Positions 27,353 to 36,636 are shown, numbered from the stretch's first letter. The stretch is DNA of 64,000 nucleotides from Polaromonas vacuolata (GCF_012584515.1 NZ_CP051461.1:1286001-1350000), one strand, 5' to 3'. Notes: generated by a model not told the origin, from the letters alone. A program made the numbers and translations.

Positions 27353-27690
27353 AGCATTTACTTTTTGATGGCAAGTCAATCTGTTGCTGTTACTGGCGTG
27401 TCGAATAATTTTGCACTATTTTTTTGTGTGCTCAAAAAACTACTCTTATTTGGCGTTTCTATATGGCTTTAAAAAGGCTATTGCAAGACCTGACTTTATG
27501 AGCTTATGGGTTTGATGCGTCTCATCCTTGCTGTGTCAGCCGTGTTTGCGTCTAGGGACGTTCGGGTTTTTGAGACTAAAAAACGTGTTGTCAGTTCGCT
27601 GACAGTGCAGTGCGCATAATCGAAATGGCACTACGCCCTTGTTTGGCAATGACTAACTGCAAAAAATGCAGCATCACGAAAGCTACTACC
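27353..27690. other. Intergenic region between divergent genes
   Basis: 338 nt, AT-rich on the left half. It must contain promoters for the effector-like gene (leftward) and for the oxidoreductase (rightward). A small inverted repeat tgtcag/ctgaca is seen near 27590-27604. No convincing -35/-10 pair at standard spacing was found. Confidence 0.45.
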
Positions 27691-28668
27691 TTGTTTAAAT
27701 CACTTCAACTGAATAAAAACGACGCCGGTTTTTCTAGCGTAATTCTTGATACCGACGAATCCCAGCTGCCCGATGGCGATACGCTGGTGCAAGTGGAGTT
27801 CTCGACGCTTAACTACAAGGATGGTTTGGCCATCACCAATGCAGCACCGGTTGTGCGCAGCTGGCCCATGGTGGCTGGCATTGACGGCGCCGGTACGGTC
27901 ATCGAATCAAGTCATCCCGACTGGTCAGTCGGTCAGCGCTTTGTGCATAACGGTTGGGGCTTGGGTGAGACACGTTGGGGCTTGATGAGTCAACGTGCAC
28001 GCCTTCAGGGCCAATGGTTGGTGCATTTGCCAGAGGCGTTTACAACCCGTCAAGCGATGGCGATTGGCACGGCAGGTTACACCGCCATGCTGTGTGTGTT
28101 GGCGCTGGAGCGCCACGGTCTTAAGCCTGGTGATGGTGAAATTTTGGTTACCGGGGCGACTGGCGGCGTGGGCAGTGTGGCGGTGGCTTTGTTATCAAAA
28201 CTTGGTTTCACGGTAGTGGCTGCAACCGGTAAAGTCGATGAATCAGACTATTTAATGCAACTAGGCGCTAGCAGCGTGATTGACCGTGCGGTTTTATCAG
28301 CACCGGGTAAACCCCTGCAAAAAGAGCGTTGGGCGGGAGTGGTTGATGCCGTTGGCTCACACACCTTAGCCAATGCTTGTGCGCAGATGCGCTACGGTGG
28401 TGTAGTCGCGGCTTGCGGTCTTGCACAAGGCGCAGACTTTGTAGCCACTGTGATGCCGTTTATTTTGCGCAGCGTCACGCTCGTAGGTATTGACAGCGTG
28501 ATGGCGCCGTTAGCTCTACGCCAGCAGGCGTGGGAACGCTTGGCGCAAGACCTTGATCCGGCCAAACTTGAATCTATGGTTCAGCAGGTCACGCTAAACC
28601 AAACAGTAGAAAAAGCGCATGAACTTATGGCCGGAAAAATACGCGGGCGTGTCATCGTCAAACTCTAA
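27691..28668 (+). CDS. acuI: Acrylyl-CoA reductase (AcuI/YhdH family)
   Basis: NADPH-dependent medium-chain reductase without zinc, 325 aa, reducing acryloyl-CoA to propionyl-CoA. Conserved features: STLNYKDGLAIT near residue 38, MVAGIDGAGTV near residue 63, HNGWGLGETRWG, and the Rossmann VTGATGGVGSVA near residue 147. TTG 27691 gives the family N terminus (FKSLQLNKNDAG); the open frame reaches back to 27610 but that part looks unrelated. The gene precedes a propionyl-CoA synthetase gene by 38 nt, and the two enzymes are consecutive in acrylate assimilation. Confidence 0.85.
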   Translation: MFKSLQLNKNDAGFSSVILDTDESQLPDGDTLVQVEFSTLNYKDGLAITNAAPVVRSWPMVAGIDGAGTVIESSHPDWSVGQRFVHNGWGLGETRWGLMSQRARLQGQWLVHLPEAFTTRQAMAIGTAGYTAMLCVLALERHGLKPGDGEILVTGATGGVGSVAVALLSKLGFTVVAATGKVDESDYLMQLGASSVIDRAVLSAPGKPLQKERWAGVVDAVGSHTLANACAQMRYGGVVAACGLAQGADFVATVMPFILRSVTLVGIDSVMAPLALRQQAWERLAQDLDPAKLESMVQQVTLNQTVEKAHELMAGKIRGRVIVKL

Positions 28669-28706
28669 AACCCATAAAAATTTTAAAAAATAAGTGATAC
28701 CCGACT

Positions 28707-30626
28707 ATGACTAACCTTGAGACGTACGCCGACTTTTACCGCCAGTCTATTGATCAGCCCGATGCTTTTTGGACCGAGCAAGCAAAACTCATTGAATGGA
28801 AACGTCCTTTTGACCGCGTTTGCAACTACGACAATCCGCCCTTTGTTCAGTGGTTTGAAGGTGGGCAAACTAATCTTTGCCACAACGCAGTGGACCGCCA
28901 TTTAACAGACGGTGCTGACCGGGCCGCATTAATTCATATCTCTAGCGAGACCGGTGTTGAAAAAACCTATAGCTTTCGTGAACTCCATGTCGAAGTCGTT
29001 CGTATGGCAGCGAGTTTGCTGGCCTTGGGTGTAGGGCAGGGCGACAGAGTTTTGATTTACATGCCCATGTTGGCAGAAGCTGCCTTTGCCATGCTGGCCT
29101 GCGCGCGTATCGGTGCGATTCATGTGGTGGTGTTTGGCGGCTTTGCCAGTGGCTCGTTGGCAACCCGCATTGAAGATGCGGAGCCCAAAGCGATTGTCAG
29201 TGCCGACGCTGGTTCGCGTAGCGGCAAGGTCACGGCTTATAAGCCGCTGCTAGACGAGGCCATACGTCTGTCAAGCCACAAGCCCGCAGCGGTTTTGCTG
29301 GTTGACCGTGGTCTTGCGCCCATGACCTTGCTCGCGGGGCGCGATCATTTATGGCATGAGATGCGTGAACAAAACCTGACTGCCGATGTGCCCTGCGTGT
29401 GGCTGGACTCCAGTGCCATTAGCTACACGATTTACACCAGCGGCACCACCGGCAAACCCAAGGGGGTGCAGCGCGACACCGGCGGCTATACCGTAGCACT
29501 GACGGCGAGCATGAAGCATATCTTTGATGGTCACGCGGGCGAAACATTTTTTGCCACCAGCGATATCGGCTGGGTCGTGGGTCACAGCTACATTATTTAT
29601 GGCCCGTTACTCGCCGGTATGGCGACCATCATGTATGAAGGTTTGCCAACCCAAGGCATGGACGGAAAACCGGATGGCGGCGTTTGGTGGAGTCTGGTTG
29701 AGAAATACAAAGTTAGCATCATGTTTAGCGCACCGACAGCGGTGCGGGTGCTGAAAAAACAAGATCCCGCACTACTTTCTAAATACGATTTAAGCAGCCT
29801 ACGTGCCTTATTTTTAGCTGGTGAGCCACTTGATGAGCCGACCGCACGCTGGATTAGTGAAGGCTTAAAAGTGCCCATCATCGATAACTACTGGCAGACT
29901 GAGACCGGTTGGCCTTTGCTGACAGTGGCCAATGGCGTGACGCCTATGCAGAGTAAGTTTGGCAGTCCTGGTGTGCCTATGTATGGTTACCGGGTCAAGT
30001 TATTGCATGAAGTCACGGGTGAGGAATTGACTGCGCCGAATCAAAAAGGTGTGGTCGTGGTCGAAGGACCGACGCCGCCTGGATTCATGCAAACCGTCTG
30101 GAAAGACGATGCACGGTTTGTCAAAACCTATTGGACCAGCATCCCCGGAAAAATGGTCTACAACACTTTTGACTGGGGCATTCGCGATGATGACGGTTAC
30201 TATTTTATTCTGGGTCGTACTGACGACGTCATCAATGTCGCGGGCCATCGATTGGGCACGCGAGAGATAGAAGAAAGTATTTCTGGCCATGCGCAGGTTG
30301 CTGAAGTTGCGGTGGTCGGTGTGGCCGATGCGCTCAAGGGTCAGGCGGCTATGGCTTTTGTGGTGTTGAGAGACACGTCTTTGGCGGCGGACAGCGCCAA
30401 CGCTTTGAAGATGGCGGGCGAAATCATGAAGCGGGTCGACGGCGACCTGGGCGCAGTCGCAAGGCCGTCTCGCGTATTGTTCGTCACAGCTTTGCCCAAG
30501 ACGCGCAGCGGCAAGATGCTGCGTCGGGCTATTCAGGCGGTGTGTGAGGGGCGGGATGCGGGGGACTTGACCATGCTTGATGACCCGACAAGTCTGGCGC
30601 AAATTAGCCGTGCGTTGAACCACTGA
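28707..30626 (+). CDS. prpE: Propionyl-CoA synthetase (acyl-CoA/acetyl-CoA synthetase family)
   Basis: AMP-forming ligase, 639 aa, activating propionate and probably acrylate to the CoA thioester. The N-terminal ACS domain is followed by the P-loop-like YTIYTSGTTGKPKGV near residue 238, DNYWQTETGWP near residue 395 (adenylate motif), GRTDDVINVAGHRLGTREIE near residue 510, and the acetylatable Lys in TRSGKMLRR near the C terminus. Length and sequence context fit PrpE better than Acs. It is probably cotranscribed with acuI and followed by a strong terminator. Confidence 0.9.
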   Translation: MTNLETYADFYRQSIDQPDAFWTEQAKLIEWKRPFDRVCNYDNPPFVQWFEGGQTNLCHNAVDRHLTDGADRAALIHISSETGVEKTYSFRELHVEVVRMAASLLALGVGQGDRVLIYMPMLAEAAFAMLACARIGAIHVVVFGGFASGSLATRIEDAEPKAIVSADAGSRSGKVTAYKPLLDEAIRLSSHKPAAVLLVDRGLAPMTLLAGRDHLWHEMREQNLTADVPCVWLDSSAISYTIYTSGTTGKPKGVQRDTGGYTVALTASMKHIFDGHAGETFFATSDIGWVVGHSYIIYGPLLAGMATIMYEGLPTQGMDGKPDGGVWWSLVEKYKVSIMFSAPTAVRVLKKQDPALLSKYDLSSLRALFLAGEPLDEPTARWISEGLKVPIIDNYWQTETGWPLLTVANGVTPMQSKFGSPGVPMYGYRVKLLHEVTGEELTAPNQKGVVVVEGPTPPGFMQTVWKDDARFVKTYWTSIPGKMVYNTFDWGIRDDDGYYFILGRTDDVINVAGHRLGTREIEESISGHAQVAEVAVVGVADALKGQAAMAFVVLRDTSLAADSANALKMAGEIMKRVDGDLGAVARPSRVLFVTALPKTRSGKMLRRAIQAVCEGRDAGDLTMLDDPTSLAQISRALNH

Positions 30627-30651
30627 CCCGCCAATTCGCTGATTTAATTAA

Positions 30652-30687
30652 GTGCTGATGGGTTAATACTCATCAGCACTTTTTACT
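30652..30687 (+). terminator. Rho-independent terminator after prpE
   Basis: Perfect 10-bp inverted repeat (agtgctgatg / catcagcact) with a 9-nt loop followed by TTTTACTTT, 26 nt downstream of the stop codon. Confidence 0.85.
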
Positions 30688-31317
30688 TTAGGCTTGGTTT
30701 TTCGTCTTGTTAAGGTCAGGAACAAGGTGCAAAAAAGATGCCGGCCACATTTTCGATGGAGGAAAATTTAAATTTAAAAACAAATTACAACTTGAGAAAA
30801 GCGAAATATTCTTGTTTGAAATCCCAAGATGTCGGTCAGCTTTTCTTTGATTAGGACCAAGTCTAGGATGTATTTTTTATGTAAAAAGCGTATCAAAAGA
30901 ATTTTTCCCGTCTCTTGTTTCGTTTTTTTTATGAATTTGATTGCAATGGGCTATGTATTTTTGAATTTATATTCAAGGTAAAAAATTTTAATTCAAGCAG
31001 GTTTGTATAGTTAAAAATAACTAGTTTTAAGTAAAAAAAGTTTGAAACCAATTTTTTCAGATCAATTTTAATTAATTATCCGATTTGCCTAATGCTTAAT
31101 TGATACGTGTGCATATAAATTTTCGGTTTGAAAATAACCAAGGTCTTAGGGTTTTACGCTAGAGCTTGTGTTGGTTAGTACTCCACAATCTATTTGATAC
31201 TCGTTTTGCGCTTGAGCTCATGCAAACTCATTTGCCATCTGGTGCGAAATAAATTTCTCGATATACGGCGGCCTGGCCGTGACGTAACCCGACTAAATCA
31301 AAAAAAGGATAAAACCC
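30688..31317. other. AT-rich intergenic region upstream of the molybdenum hydroxylase
   Basis: About 630 nt, strongly AT-rich between roughly 30770 and 31130, with no credible gene; short open frames present have no family features. The right end carries a clear AAAGGAT ribosome site for the next gene. Promoter elements are not assignable with confidence in such AT-rich DNA. Confidence 0.5.
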
Positions 31318-31782
31318 ATGACCACCCAACTCAATCTCAACGGCCGTTTGCTAAACGTCAAAGCCGAAACCGATACGCCCTTGCTGTGGGTTATTCGCGA
31401 TGAAATCGGTATGACGGGTACCAAGTTCGGCTGTGGTGTTGCGCTCTGCGGTGCTTGCACCGTGCACATGGATGGCGTGCCTATTCGCTCGTGTGTTACG
31501 CCGTTGTCAGTTGCCCTAGGTAAGAAGATAACCACTATTGAGAGCCTTTCTCAGGATAATTCCCACCCTTTACAAGTGGCGTGGATTAAGCACGATGTGC
31601 CGCAATGTGGTTACTGCCAGTCCGGCCAGCTAATGAGCGCAGCAGCACTTTTAAGCAGCAATAAAAATCCAAGCGATGCTGAGATCGACTCAGCCATGAG
31701 CGGCAATATCTGCCGCTGCGGAACCTATCCGCGTATCAAGGCCGCCATCAAGGATGCCGCTTCCACAATGCGTAAAGCCTGA
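31318..31782 (+). CDS. 2Fe-2S subunit of a molybdenum hydroxylase (isoquinoline 1-oxidoreductase alpha-like)
   Basis: 154-aa electron-transfer subunit of a xanthine-oxidase-family enzyme. A plant-type 2Fe-2S site ([12 protein letters not shown] with a later Cys at about 60) and a second 2Fe-2S site (CGYCQSGQL and CRCGTYPRI) are complete. ATG 31318 has AAAGGAT upstream. It is followed by the catalytic subunit after 10 nt. The IorA/IorB two-subunit arrangement lacks the FAD subunit, so electrons probably leave to a cytochrome or other carrier. Confidence 0.92.
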   Translation: MTTQLNLNGRLLNVKAETDTPLLWVIRDEIGMTGTKFGCGVALCGACTVHMDGVPIRSCVTPLSVALGKKITTIESLSQDNSHPLQVAWIKHDVPQCGYCQSGQLMSAAALLSSNKNPSDAEIDSAMSGNICRCGTYPRIKAAIKDAASTMRKA

Positions 31783-31792
31783 AGGACACATC

Positions 31793-33946
31793 ATGCAAGA
31801 CAACCATAAATCCACAGGTCTGAACCGCCGTAACTTTTTAGCCAGCACGGGTGCCGTATCGGGCAGTTTGATGCTAGGTTTTGCCGTTGGCATGCCACTG
31901 ATTAGTCAGGCGGCAGGAACAGCAAGCGCGAGCCACGCGCCCAATGCATGGGTGCGCATTACTGATGACAACGTCATCACGCTGTTAACTGCACGCTCAG
32001 AAATGGGCCAAGGCGTCTACACCGCTATGCCGATGTTGATTGCAGAAGAATTGCAAGTCGATATTCGCAAAATCAAGGTCGAGGTAGCACCGGCCAACAA
32101 GGTCTACACCAACGCCTTGTTGGGCGCGCAAATTACGGGTGGATCAACCTCCACCCGCGACGCTTGGGTGCCACTGCGCACGGCTGGCGCTCAGGTCCGC
32201 ATGATGCTGATTTCTGCTGCCGCTGCCCAGTGGAAGGTAGATGCTTCTACATTGCGTGCAGAAGACGGCATGGTGCTAGGCCCCAAAGGTCAAAAAGCCA
32301 GTTACGGCTCACTTGCTGCCGCTGCTTCCAAGCTGCCAGTGCCGACAAAAGTAGTGCTCAAAGACCCTAAAGACTTCACCCTTATCGGCAAGGCAACGCC
32401 GCGTCTGGACACCCCGTCCAAGGTCAACGGAACGGCTGAATTTGGTATAGACGTAAAGCTACCGGGCATGGTTTACGCCAGCTTGCAGCAGTGCGCAGTG
32501 ATTGGCGGCAAGGTCAAGAGTTTTGACGCGGCCAAAGCTAAGACCATGCCAGGCGTTATTGCCGTGGTGCAAATTCCTGACGGTATTGCTGTGGTGGCTG
32601 AAAGCTACTGGCAGGCTTACAAGGCGCGCCAAGCGGTGACTATTGTGTGGGACGAGGGCGCTCTGGTGAACACGACGCACGAGAACATGCTTGCAGGCAT
32701 ACGCAACGCCTCCATCACTGGCAAAGCGCTTTCCATCGTTGCCCCTAAAGGTGATGTATCTGAAGCCATGAAGGGCGCTACAAAAATCATCAAGGCCGAG
32801 TACGTCTCGCAACTGCTGGCTCATGCCACCATGGAGCCGCAAAACTTTACCGCCGACTTTAAAAATGGCAAATGCATGCTGATTGGCCCGACTCAGTTCC
32901 AGACCGGCGCTGTTGGTGGTGTGGCTGCAGCACTCGGCATTAAGCCAGAAGACGTGACAGTTAAAACCACCTTTTTGGGTGGTGGCTTTGGTCGTCGTTT
33001 GGAAGTTGACTTCATTGTTCAAGCGGCGCAAATATCCAAGGCTGTTGGCCGTCCAGTCAAAATGCTGTGGAGTCGCGAGGACGATACAGCGCATGACTTT
33101 TATCGCCCGATGGCGGTCAATCAATTGCTCGCTGCGATTGGCCCAGACGGCAAACCCGTGGCGTTTGATTTCCGCTTGACTTCACAGTCGATTACTCAGC
33201 GCGCTTTTGGTCTGCCAAAAGATACGGTTGATGATTTCATGACCGAAGCTGCGGTGGTCGGTTACGACATACCCAATACCCGCTACGACTTGGTTATTCA
33301 TCACACCGGTTTGCGTGCGGGTTACTGGCGTTCTGTTAGCCATGCCATCAATGCGTTTGCTAACGAGAGCTTTGTCGACGAGATGGCTGCTGCCGCTGGT
33401 CAAGACCCTTACGCGTTTCGTATGTCCATGCTGGCTAAGCAGCCGCGTTATGCGCATGTGCTAAAGCTCGCTGCTGAAAAAGCGGGTTGGGGTACTGCTG
33501 CACCGGCCGGCCGCACACGCGGTATGGCGTTGATGAGTGGCTACAACAGCTATATGGCGCAAATCGTTGAGATCTCTGTCAAAGACAACCGTGTCACAGT
33601 GCACAAGGTCACTGTGGTGGCTGACGTTGGCATGATGATTAATCCTGACACTGTGTTGGCGCAGATTCAGTCCAGCATTATCTTTGGTATGACAGCGGCC
33701 TTGAACAACGAAATCACGCTGGCAGCTGGCCGCGTTCAGCAGACTAACTTTGGTGACTATCCAGTGCCGCGTATGAACGAAACACCGGAGATGGACATCA
33801 CCTTGGTGACCAGCACTGAAGCGCCTGGTGGAATCGGCGAGCCGGTCACGGCCTTGGTTGCACCTGCCATTGCCAATGCACTGTTCACCGCCACTGGTAA
33901 ACGCGTGCGTCAGTTACCAATTCATCATTACATCGACAAGGCTTGA
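31793..33946 (+). CDS. Molybdopterin-binding catalytic subunit (isoquinoline 1-oxidoreductase beta-like)
   Basis: 717-aa large subunit of the xanthine-oxidase family. It has a twin-arginine leader (LNRRNFLASTGAVSGS), so the folded complex is probably exported to the periplasm. Visible are the molybdopterin-binding segments GGGFGRRLEVDF near residue 400 and the catalytic Glu motif GGIGEPV near residue 680. ATG 31793 lies 10 nt after the small-subunit stop and behind GAAGGA. The substrate is unknown: aldehydes or N-heterocycles are typical of the family. XdhC, needed for cofactor sulfuration, is encoded downstream. Confidence 0.9.
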   Translation: MQDNHKSTGLNRRNFLASTGAVSGSLMLGFAVGMPLISQAAGTASASHAPNAWVRITDDNVITLLTARSEMGQGVYTAMPMLIAEELQVDIRKIKVEVAPANKVYTNALLGAQITGGSTSTRDAWVPLRTAGAQVRMMLISAAAAQWKVDASTLRAEDGMVLGPKGQKASYGSLAAAASKLPVPTKVVLKDPKDFTLIGKATPRLDTPSKVNGTAEFGIDVKLPGMVYASLQQCAVIGGKVKSFDAAKAKTMPGVIAVVQIPDGIAVVAESYWQAYKARQAVTIVWDEGALVNTTHENMLAGIRNASITGKALSIVAPKGDVSEAMKGATKIIKAEYVSQLLAHATMEPQNFTADFKNGKCMLIGPTQFQTGAVGGVAAALGIKPEDVTVKTTFLGGGFGRRLEVDFIVQAAQISKAVGRPVKMLWSREDDTAHDFYRPMAVNQLLAAIGPDGKPVAFDFRLTSQSITQRAFGLPKDTVDDFMTEAAVVGYDIPNTRYDLVIHHTGLRAGYWRSVSHAINAFANESFVDEMAAAAGQDPYAFRMSMLAKQPRYAHVLKLAAEKAGWGTAAPAGRTRGMALMSGYNSYMAQIVEISVKDNRVTVHKVTVVADVGMMINPDTVLAQIQSSIIFGMTAALNNEITLAAGRVQQTNFGDYPVPRMNETPEMDITLVTSTEAPGGIGEPVTALVAPAIANALFTATGKRVRQLPIHHYIDKA

Positions 33947-33951
33947 TAGAA

Positions 33952-33964
33952 GGGGGTTTCCCCC
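33952..33964. repeat. Small hairpin after the catalytic subunit gene
   Basis: gggggtttccccc forms a 5-bp G/C stem with a 3-nt loop, 5 nt after the stop codon. It may act with the larger palindrome just downstream. Confidence 0.5.
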
Positions 33965-33979
33965 TCAAATAACTAGCTG

Positions 33980-34037
33980 GGCTCTGTCCCCCGTCTGCGG
34001 CTAAACGCTGTGAAATGGGGACAGAGCCTGTTTTTTT
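33980..34037 (+). terminator. REP-like palindrome with terminator features
   Basis: Perfect 12-bp inverted repeat (ggctctgtcccc 33980-33991 / ggggacagagcc 34017-34028) followed by tgttttttt. It works as a plausible rho-independent terminator. The ggggacagagcc core also looks like repeat sequences that accompany REP-associated transposases in related bacteria, so it may be a dispersed repeat used as a terminator. Confidence 0.75.
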
Positions 34038-34087
34038 AGAGGGACGGCTTTTGAAATTAATTGCGCTTTCAACGCCTCAATTTCAAG

Positions 34088-34126
34088 CGTCGATTCAAAA
34101 CGTCGATTCAAAGCGTTGATTCAAAG
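34088..34126. repeat. 13-bp imperfect tandem repeat upstream of xdhC
   Basis: Three copies of a 13-bp unit (cgtcgattcaaaa, cgtcgattcaaag, cgttgattcaaag), 53 nt before the xdhC-like start codon. It could affect the promoter of that gene. Confidence 0.75.
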
Positions 34127-34179
34127 CCTAGGCATAGTCTGCTGCCTAGCCTACGCATCCATTTAAGGCAATTGTTAGC

Positions 34180-35214
34180 ATGGACAACATAGATTTAGAG
34201 GTTCTTAAAACCTGCGCTCAGTGGTTAGATTCAGGTTTGCGCTGCGAGCTAGTCACCGTTCTCAAGACTTGGGGCTCTAGCCCAAGACCGGTGGGCTCAA
34301 TGCTAGCGATCTGCGAGGATGGTCGCGTGGTCGGCTCGGTATCGGGCGGCTGTATTGAGGACGACATGATCGCTTTGGCGCGCAGCGAAGGTTTGACTCG
34401 CTTGCTGCCAGCTATTGTCACGTACGGCATCAGCGCAGATGAAGCGCACCGCTTTGGCTTGCCCTGTGGCGGCACCATAGAATTAGCGATAGAACCACTG
34501 ACTGGAGACAGCCAAATTCGTACGCTGATGAATCGCCTGACGGCTGGTGAGTTGGTGGCGCGCCGGCTTGATCTGCAGACTGGCGTGGTGACGCTTAGTG
34601 GCGCGATACCGAGCGAGTCAATGCAGGTTTCTGAGTCTGCATTAGTGACACTGCATGGTCCGCGGTGGCGCTTACTTATTATTGGCGCCGGGCAACTGTC
34701 GCGGTTTGTTGCACAGATAGCCCAAGGCATGGATTACGCTGTGACCGTTTGTGATCCGCGCGAAGAATACCAAGCCAGTTGGAGTGTGACCGGTGTAGAT
34801 CTGTCTACCAGCATGCCAGACGATCAAGTGATAGCGATGCATCTCGATAGCCGCTCAGCAGTGATTGCACTCACGCATGACCCAAAATTAGATGACTTGG
34901 CATTGATGGAGGCTTTGCGGTCTGAGGCTTTTTATGTCGGAGCGATTGGCTCTCGCCTGAATAATCAGCGCCGGCGGGAGCGTCTAGCGGAACACTTTGA
35001 TATGACGGTTGAACAACTGGCTAAGCTGCATGGCCCGATTGGACTTTATATCGGCAGCAAGACACCCGCGGAAATAGCTATTTCAATTTTGGCGCAACTC
35101 ACGGCGGTAAAAAATGGTGTGATGGTGCAGGCTGGATTAGGCATAGCCGATGCCAAAGTCTTGGCTGGGTTGGCGGCAACTGGCGAAGTCTGCGATATTC
35201 ACAGTCCTTTGTAA
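34180..35214 (+). CDS. xdhC: XdhC-family molybdenum cofactor maturation protein
   Basis: 344-aa chaperone that binds molybdopterin cofactor and supports its sulfuration and insertion into xanthine-oxidase-type enzymes. The N-terminal XdhC/CoxI domain has TWGSSPRPVGSMLA and SVSGGCIEDDMI near residue 48. The C-terminal Rossmann-type domain has LLIIGAGQLSRFVA near residue 165 and YVGAIGSRLNNQRRRERL near residue 250. Position behind the 2Fe-2S and catalytic subunit genes identifies its client. Confidence 0.9.
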   Translation: MDNIDLEVLKTCAQWLDSGLRCELVTVLKTWGSSPRPVGSMLAICEDGRVVGSVSGGCIEDDMIALARSEGLTRLLPAIVTYGISADEAHRFGLPCGGTIELAIEPLTGDSQIRTLMNRLTAGELVARRLDLQTGVVTLSGAIPSESMQVSESALVTLHGPRWRLLIIGAGQLSRFVAQIAQGMDYAVTVCDPREEYQASWSVTGVDLSTSMPDDQVIAMHLDSRSAVIALTHDPKLDDLALMEALRSEAFYVGAIGSRLNNQRRRERLAEHFDMTVEQLAKLHGPIGLYIGSKTPAEIAISILAQLTAVKNGVMVQAGLGIADAKVLAGLAATGEVCDIHSPL

Positions 35215-35357
35215 GCCATGACTTATGTAGTCGGCCTCAGCTCAAGAGAAGATGTGCTGTCGACTTTAATTTTTTTAGCTTGTGAGCCCGCATGTTGGGC
35301 TTATAGGCTTGATCTTTTCTAAGTTCAATTTTTTCGCAGACACACGTATGCGTAGGT

Positions 35358-35388
35358 AAAAGAGTTGTCTTGTCCTGACAACTCTTTT
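35358..35388. terminator. Bidirectional terminator downstream of xdhC
   Basis: Perfect 12-bp inverted repeat (aaaagagttgtc / gacaactctttt) with a 7-nt loop and T4 tail. It lies about 140 nt after the xdhC stop codon. Confidence 0.8.
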
Positions 35389-36039
35389 AGTTTGTGTCGA
35401 TCAAATTCTTGAAGCGACTAAGTTGTCCTTAAGGCCAACTAGTTTGATTGCTATGGCTTTTCGGTAAGTGTTGAGCGTTAAGCGTTAAGCGTTAAGGCAT
35501 CGCTAAGACTGACTTCCTACTGCTTAAGCGTGCTATTTTCAGCTCGCCATTTCAAGCCTGTCAGCTGACTCGAGCTAGATGCACAGCGCTTAATAGATCA
35601 AACCAATACTTCTCCAGATCATTGCCAGCGGCATGTAATGACCATTGTTTATTCGTCTTGATTTGGTTGAAATGTTCCATATAAATACTAAATAGTCATT
35701 TTTGTTACATTTATTTTGCGCGAGTAATAAGTAAGAATGCTGTAAAGTATGTCTCTTATTAATACATAAATAAAACAAATGCTTTTTATGACGAATCCAT
35801 AAAGAGCTATCAAATCAGGAGTGAGAAGCTATTTTTGGTTTGTGTTTTGAGACGTTTTTCTGCATTTTCACTTTGCTTTTATTGAAGCAACAGCGCCGAG
35901 AGTAATAGTCGTCACGCCAAGAACACCCATGCTTGGCTGACTTTGTCAGCACAAATCCCGTTTCAAAGCCACGTAGAAAGCTTGAGCCGTTTTAAGTATC
36001 TTTCTTTTAAACCATTAAAAATCATACGAAGTAAAACTT
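35389..36039. other. Intergenic region, no supported gene
   Basis: About 650 nt between the xdhC terminator and the LuxR-type gene. It contains a heptamer array at 35474-35494. A 62-codon minus-strand open frame at 35590-35778 has no domain, odd composition and no ribosome site, and was not called. Confidence 0.5.
35474..35494. repeat. Heptanucleotide tandem repeat, three perfect copies
   Basis: Three copies of agcgtta, preceded by one degenerate copy (agtgttg, 35467-35473). Confidence 0.85.
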
Positions 36040-36558
36040 ATGCTGAACATCACTACGCCCAGCCACGGCCACTTCGCCTGCGATTCAGTTATAGAAAATT
36101 CTTTGTCCAGTAGTGTTGGCGCACGGCACCAAACTAACGCGAAACATTCTCAAACCAATGCAAAACAGAAGATTTTGAAGGTGGACAAAACGCTCAAAGC
36201 TAAGGCCACTGCTAGACCTTTGAGCAGTATTGAGATTGATCTTTTGAACGCTTTGCACACAGGTGCGAGTAATCGAAAAATTGCGCTGGAGCGTGGAAAA
36301 AGTACCTACACCGTGCGCAATCAACTTAGTACTCTTTACGCCAAGATTGGAGTGACTAATCGAATACAAGCTTTGGTTTGGCTGCAAACCAGTACGGCCT
36401 CTTTGGTGCCGATTGACGAGAGAGCCTGTAACGCGTTGGAGAAAAAAGAAGAGGATTGCGCTTTTAATTGCCTGACTTTTGATCTACTCAATCTTCATAA
36501 TATTTTTGGTAAGCCAATCGTTGTACTGCCTCTTAGTTGCGGGCGCGATAGCTCCTAA
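36040..36558 (+). CDS. Orphan LuxR-type (GerE) helix-turn-helix regulator
   Basis: 172-aa protein with a LuxR/NarL-type DNA-binding domain at about residues 60-118 (LSSIEIDLLNALHTGASNRKIA, then YTVRNQLSTLYAKIGVTNRIQAL). The N-terminal 55 residues are polar and Lys-rich with no receiver or autoinducer-binding domain, and the C-terminal tail of about 50 residues is unmatched. It stands alone between long noncoding regions, 80 nt from an IS30-family element. Target genes are unknown. Confidence 0.75.
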   Translation: MLNITTPSHGHFACDSVIENSLSSSVGARHQTNAKHSQTNAKQKILKVDKTLKAKATARPLSSIEIDLLNALHTGASNRKIALERGKSTYTVRNQLSTLYAKIGVTNRIQALVWLQTSTASLVPIDERACNALEKKEEDCAFNCLTFDLLNLHNIFGKPIVVLPLSCGRDSS

Positions 36559-36636
36559 ATTTCTGATCGTGGTGTCGAGATTTATGCGTTGAATGACGTT
36601 CAAGATAATGACTGCTTTAGCCTCAGAAATTAAAGG

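Noticed and set aside
30688..31317. Possible CRISPR or phage remnant in AT-rich DNA
   Set aside because: No regularly spaced repeats and no phage-like coding frames.
32459..33124. 221-codon open frame antisense to the molybdenum hydroxylase gene
   Set aside because: Shadow frame; the plus strand encodes conserved cofactor motifs.
35590..35778. 62-codon minus-strand open frame
   Set aside because: AT-rich random-looking composition, no domain and no ribosome site.
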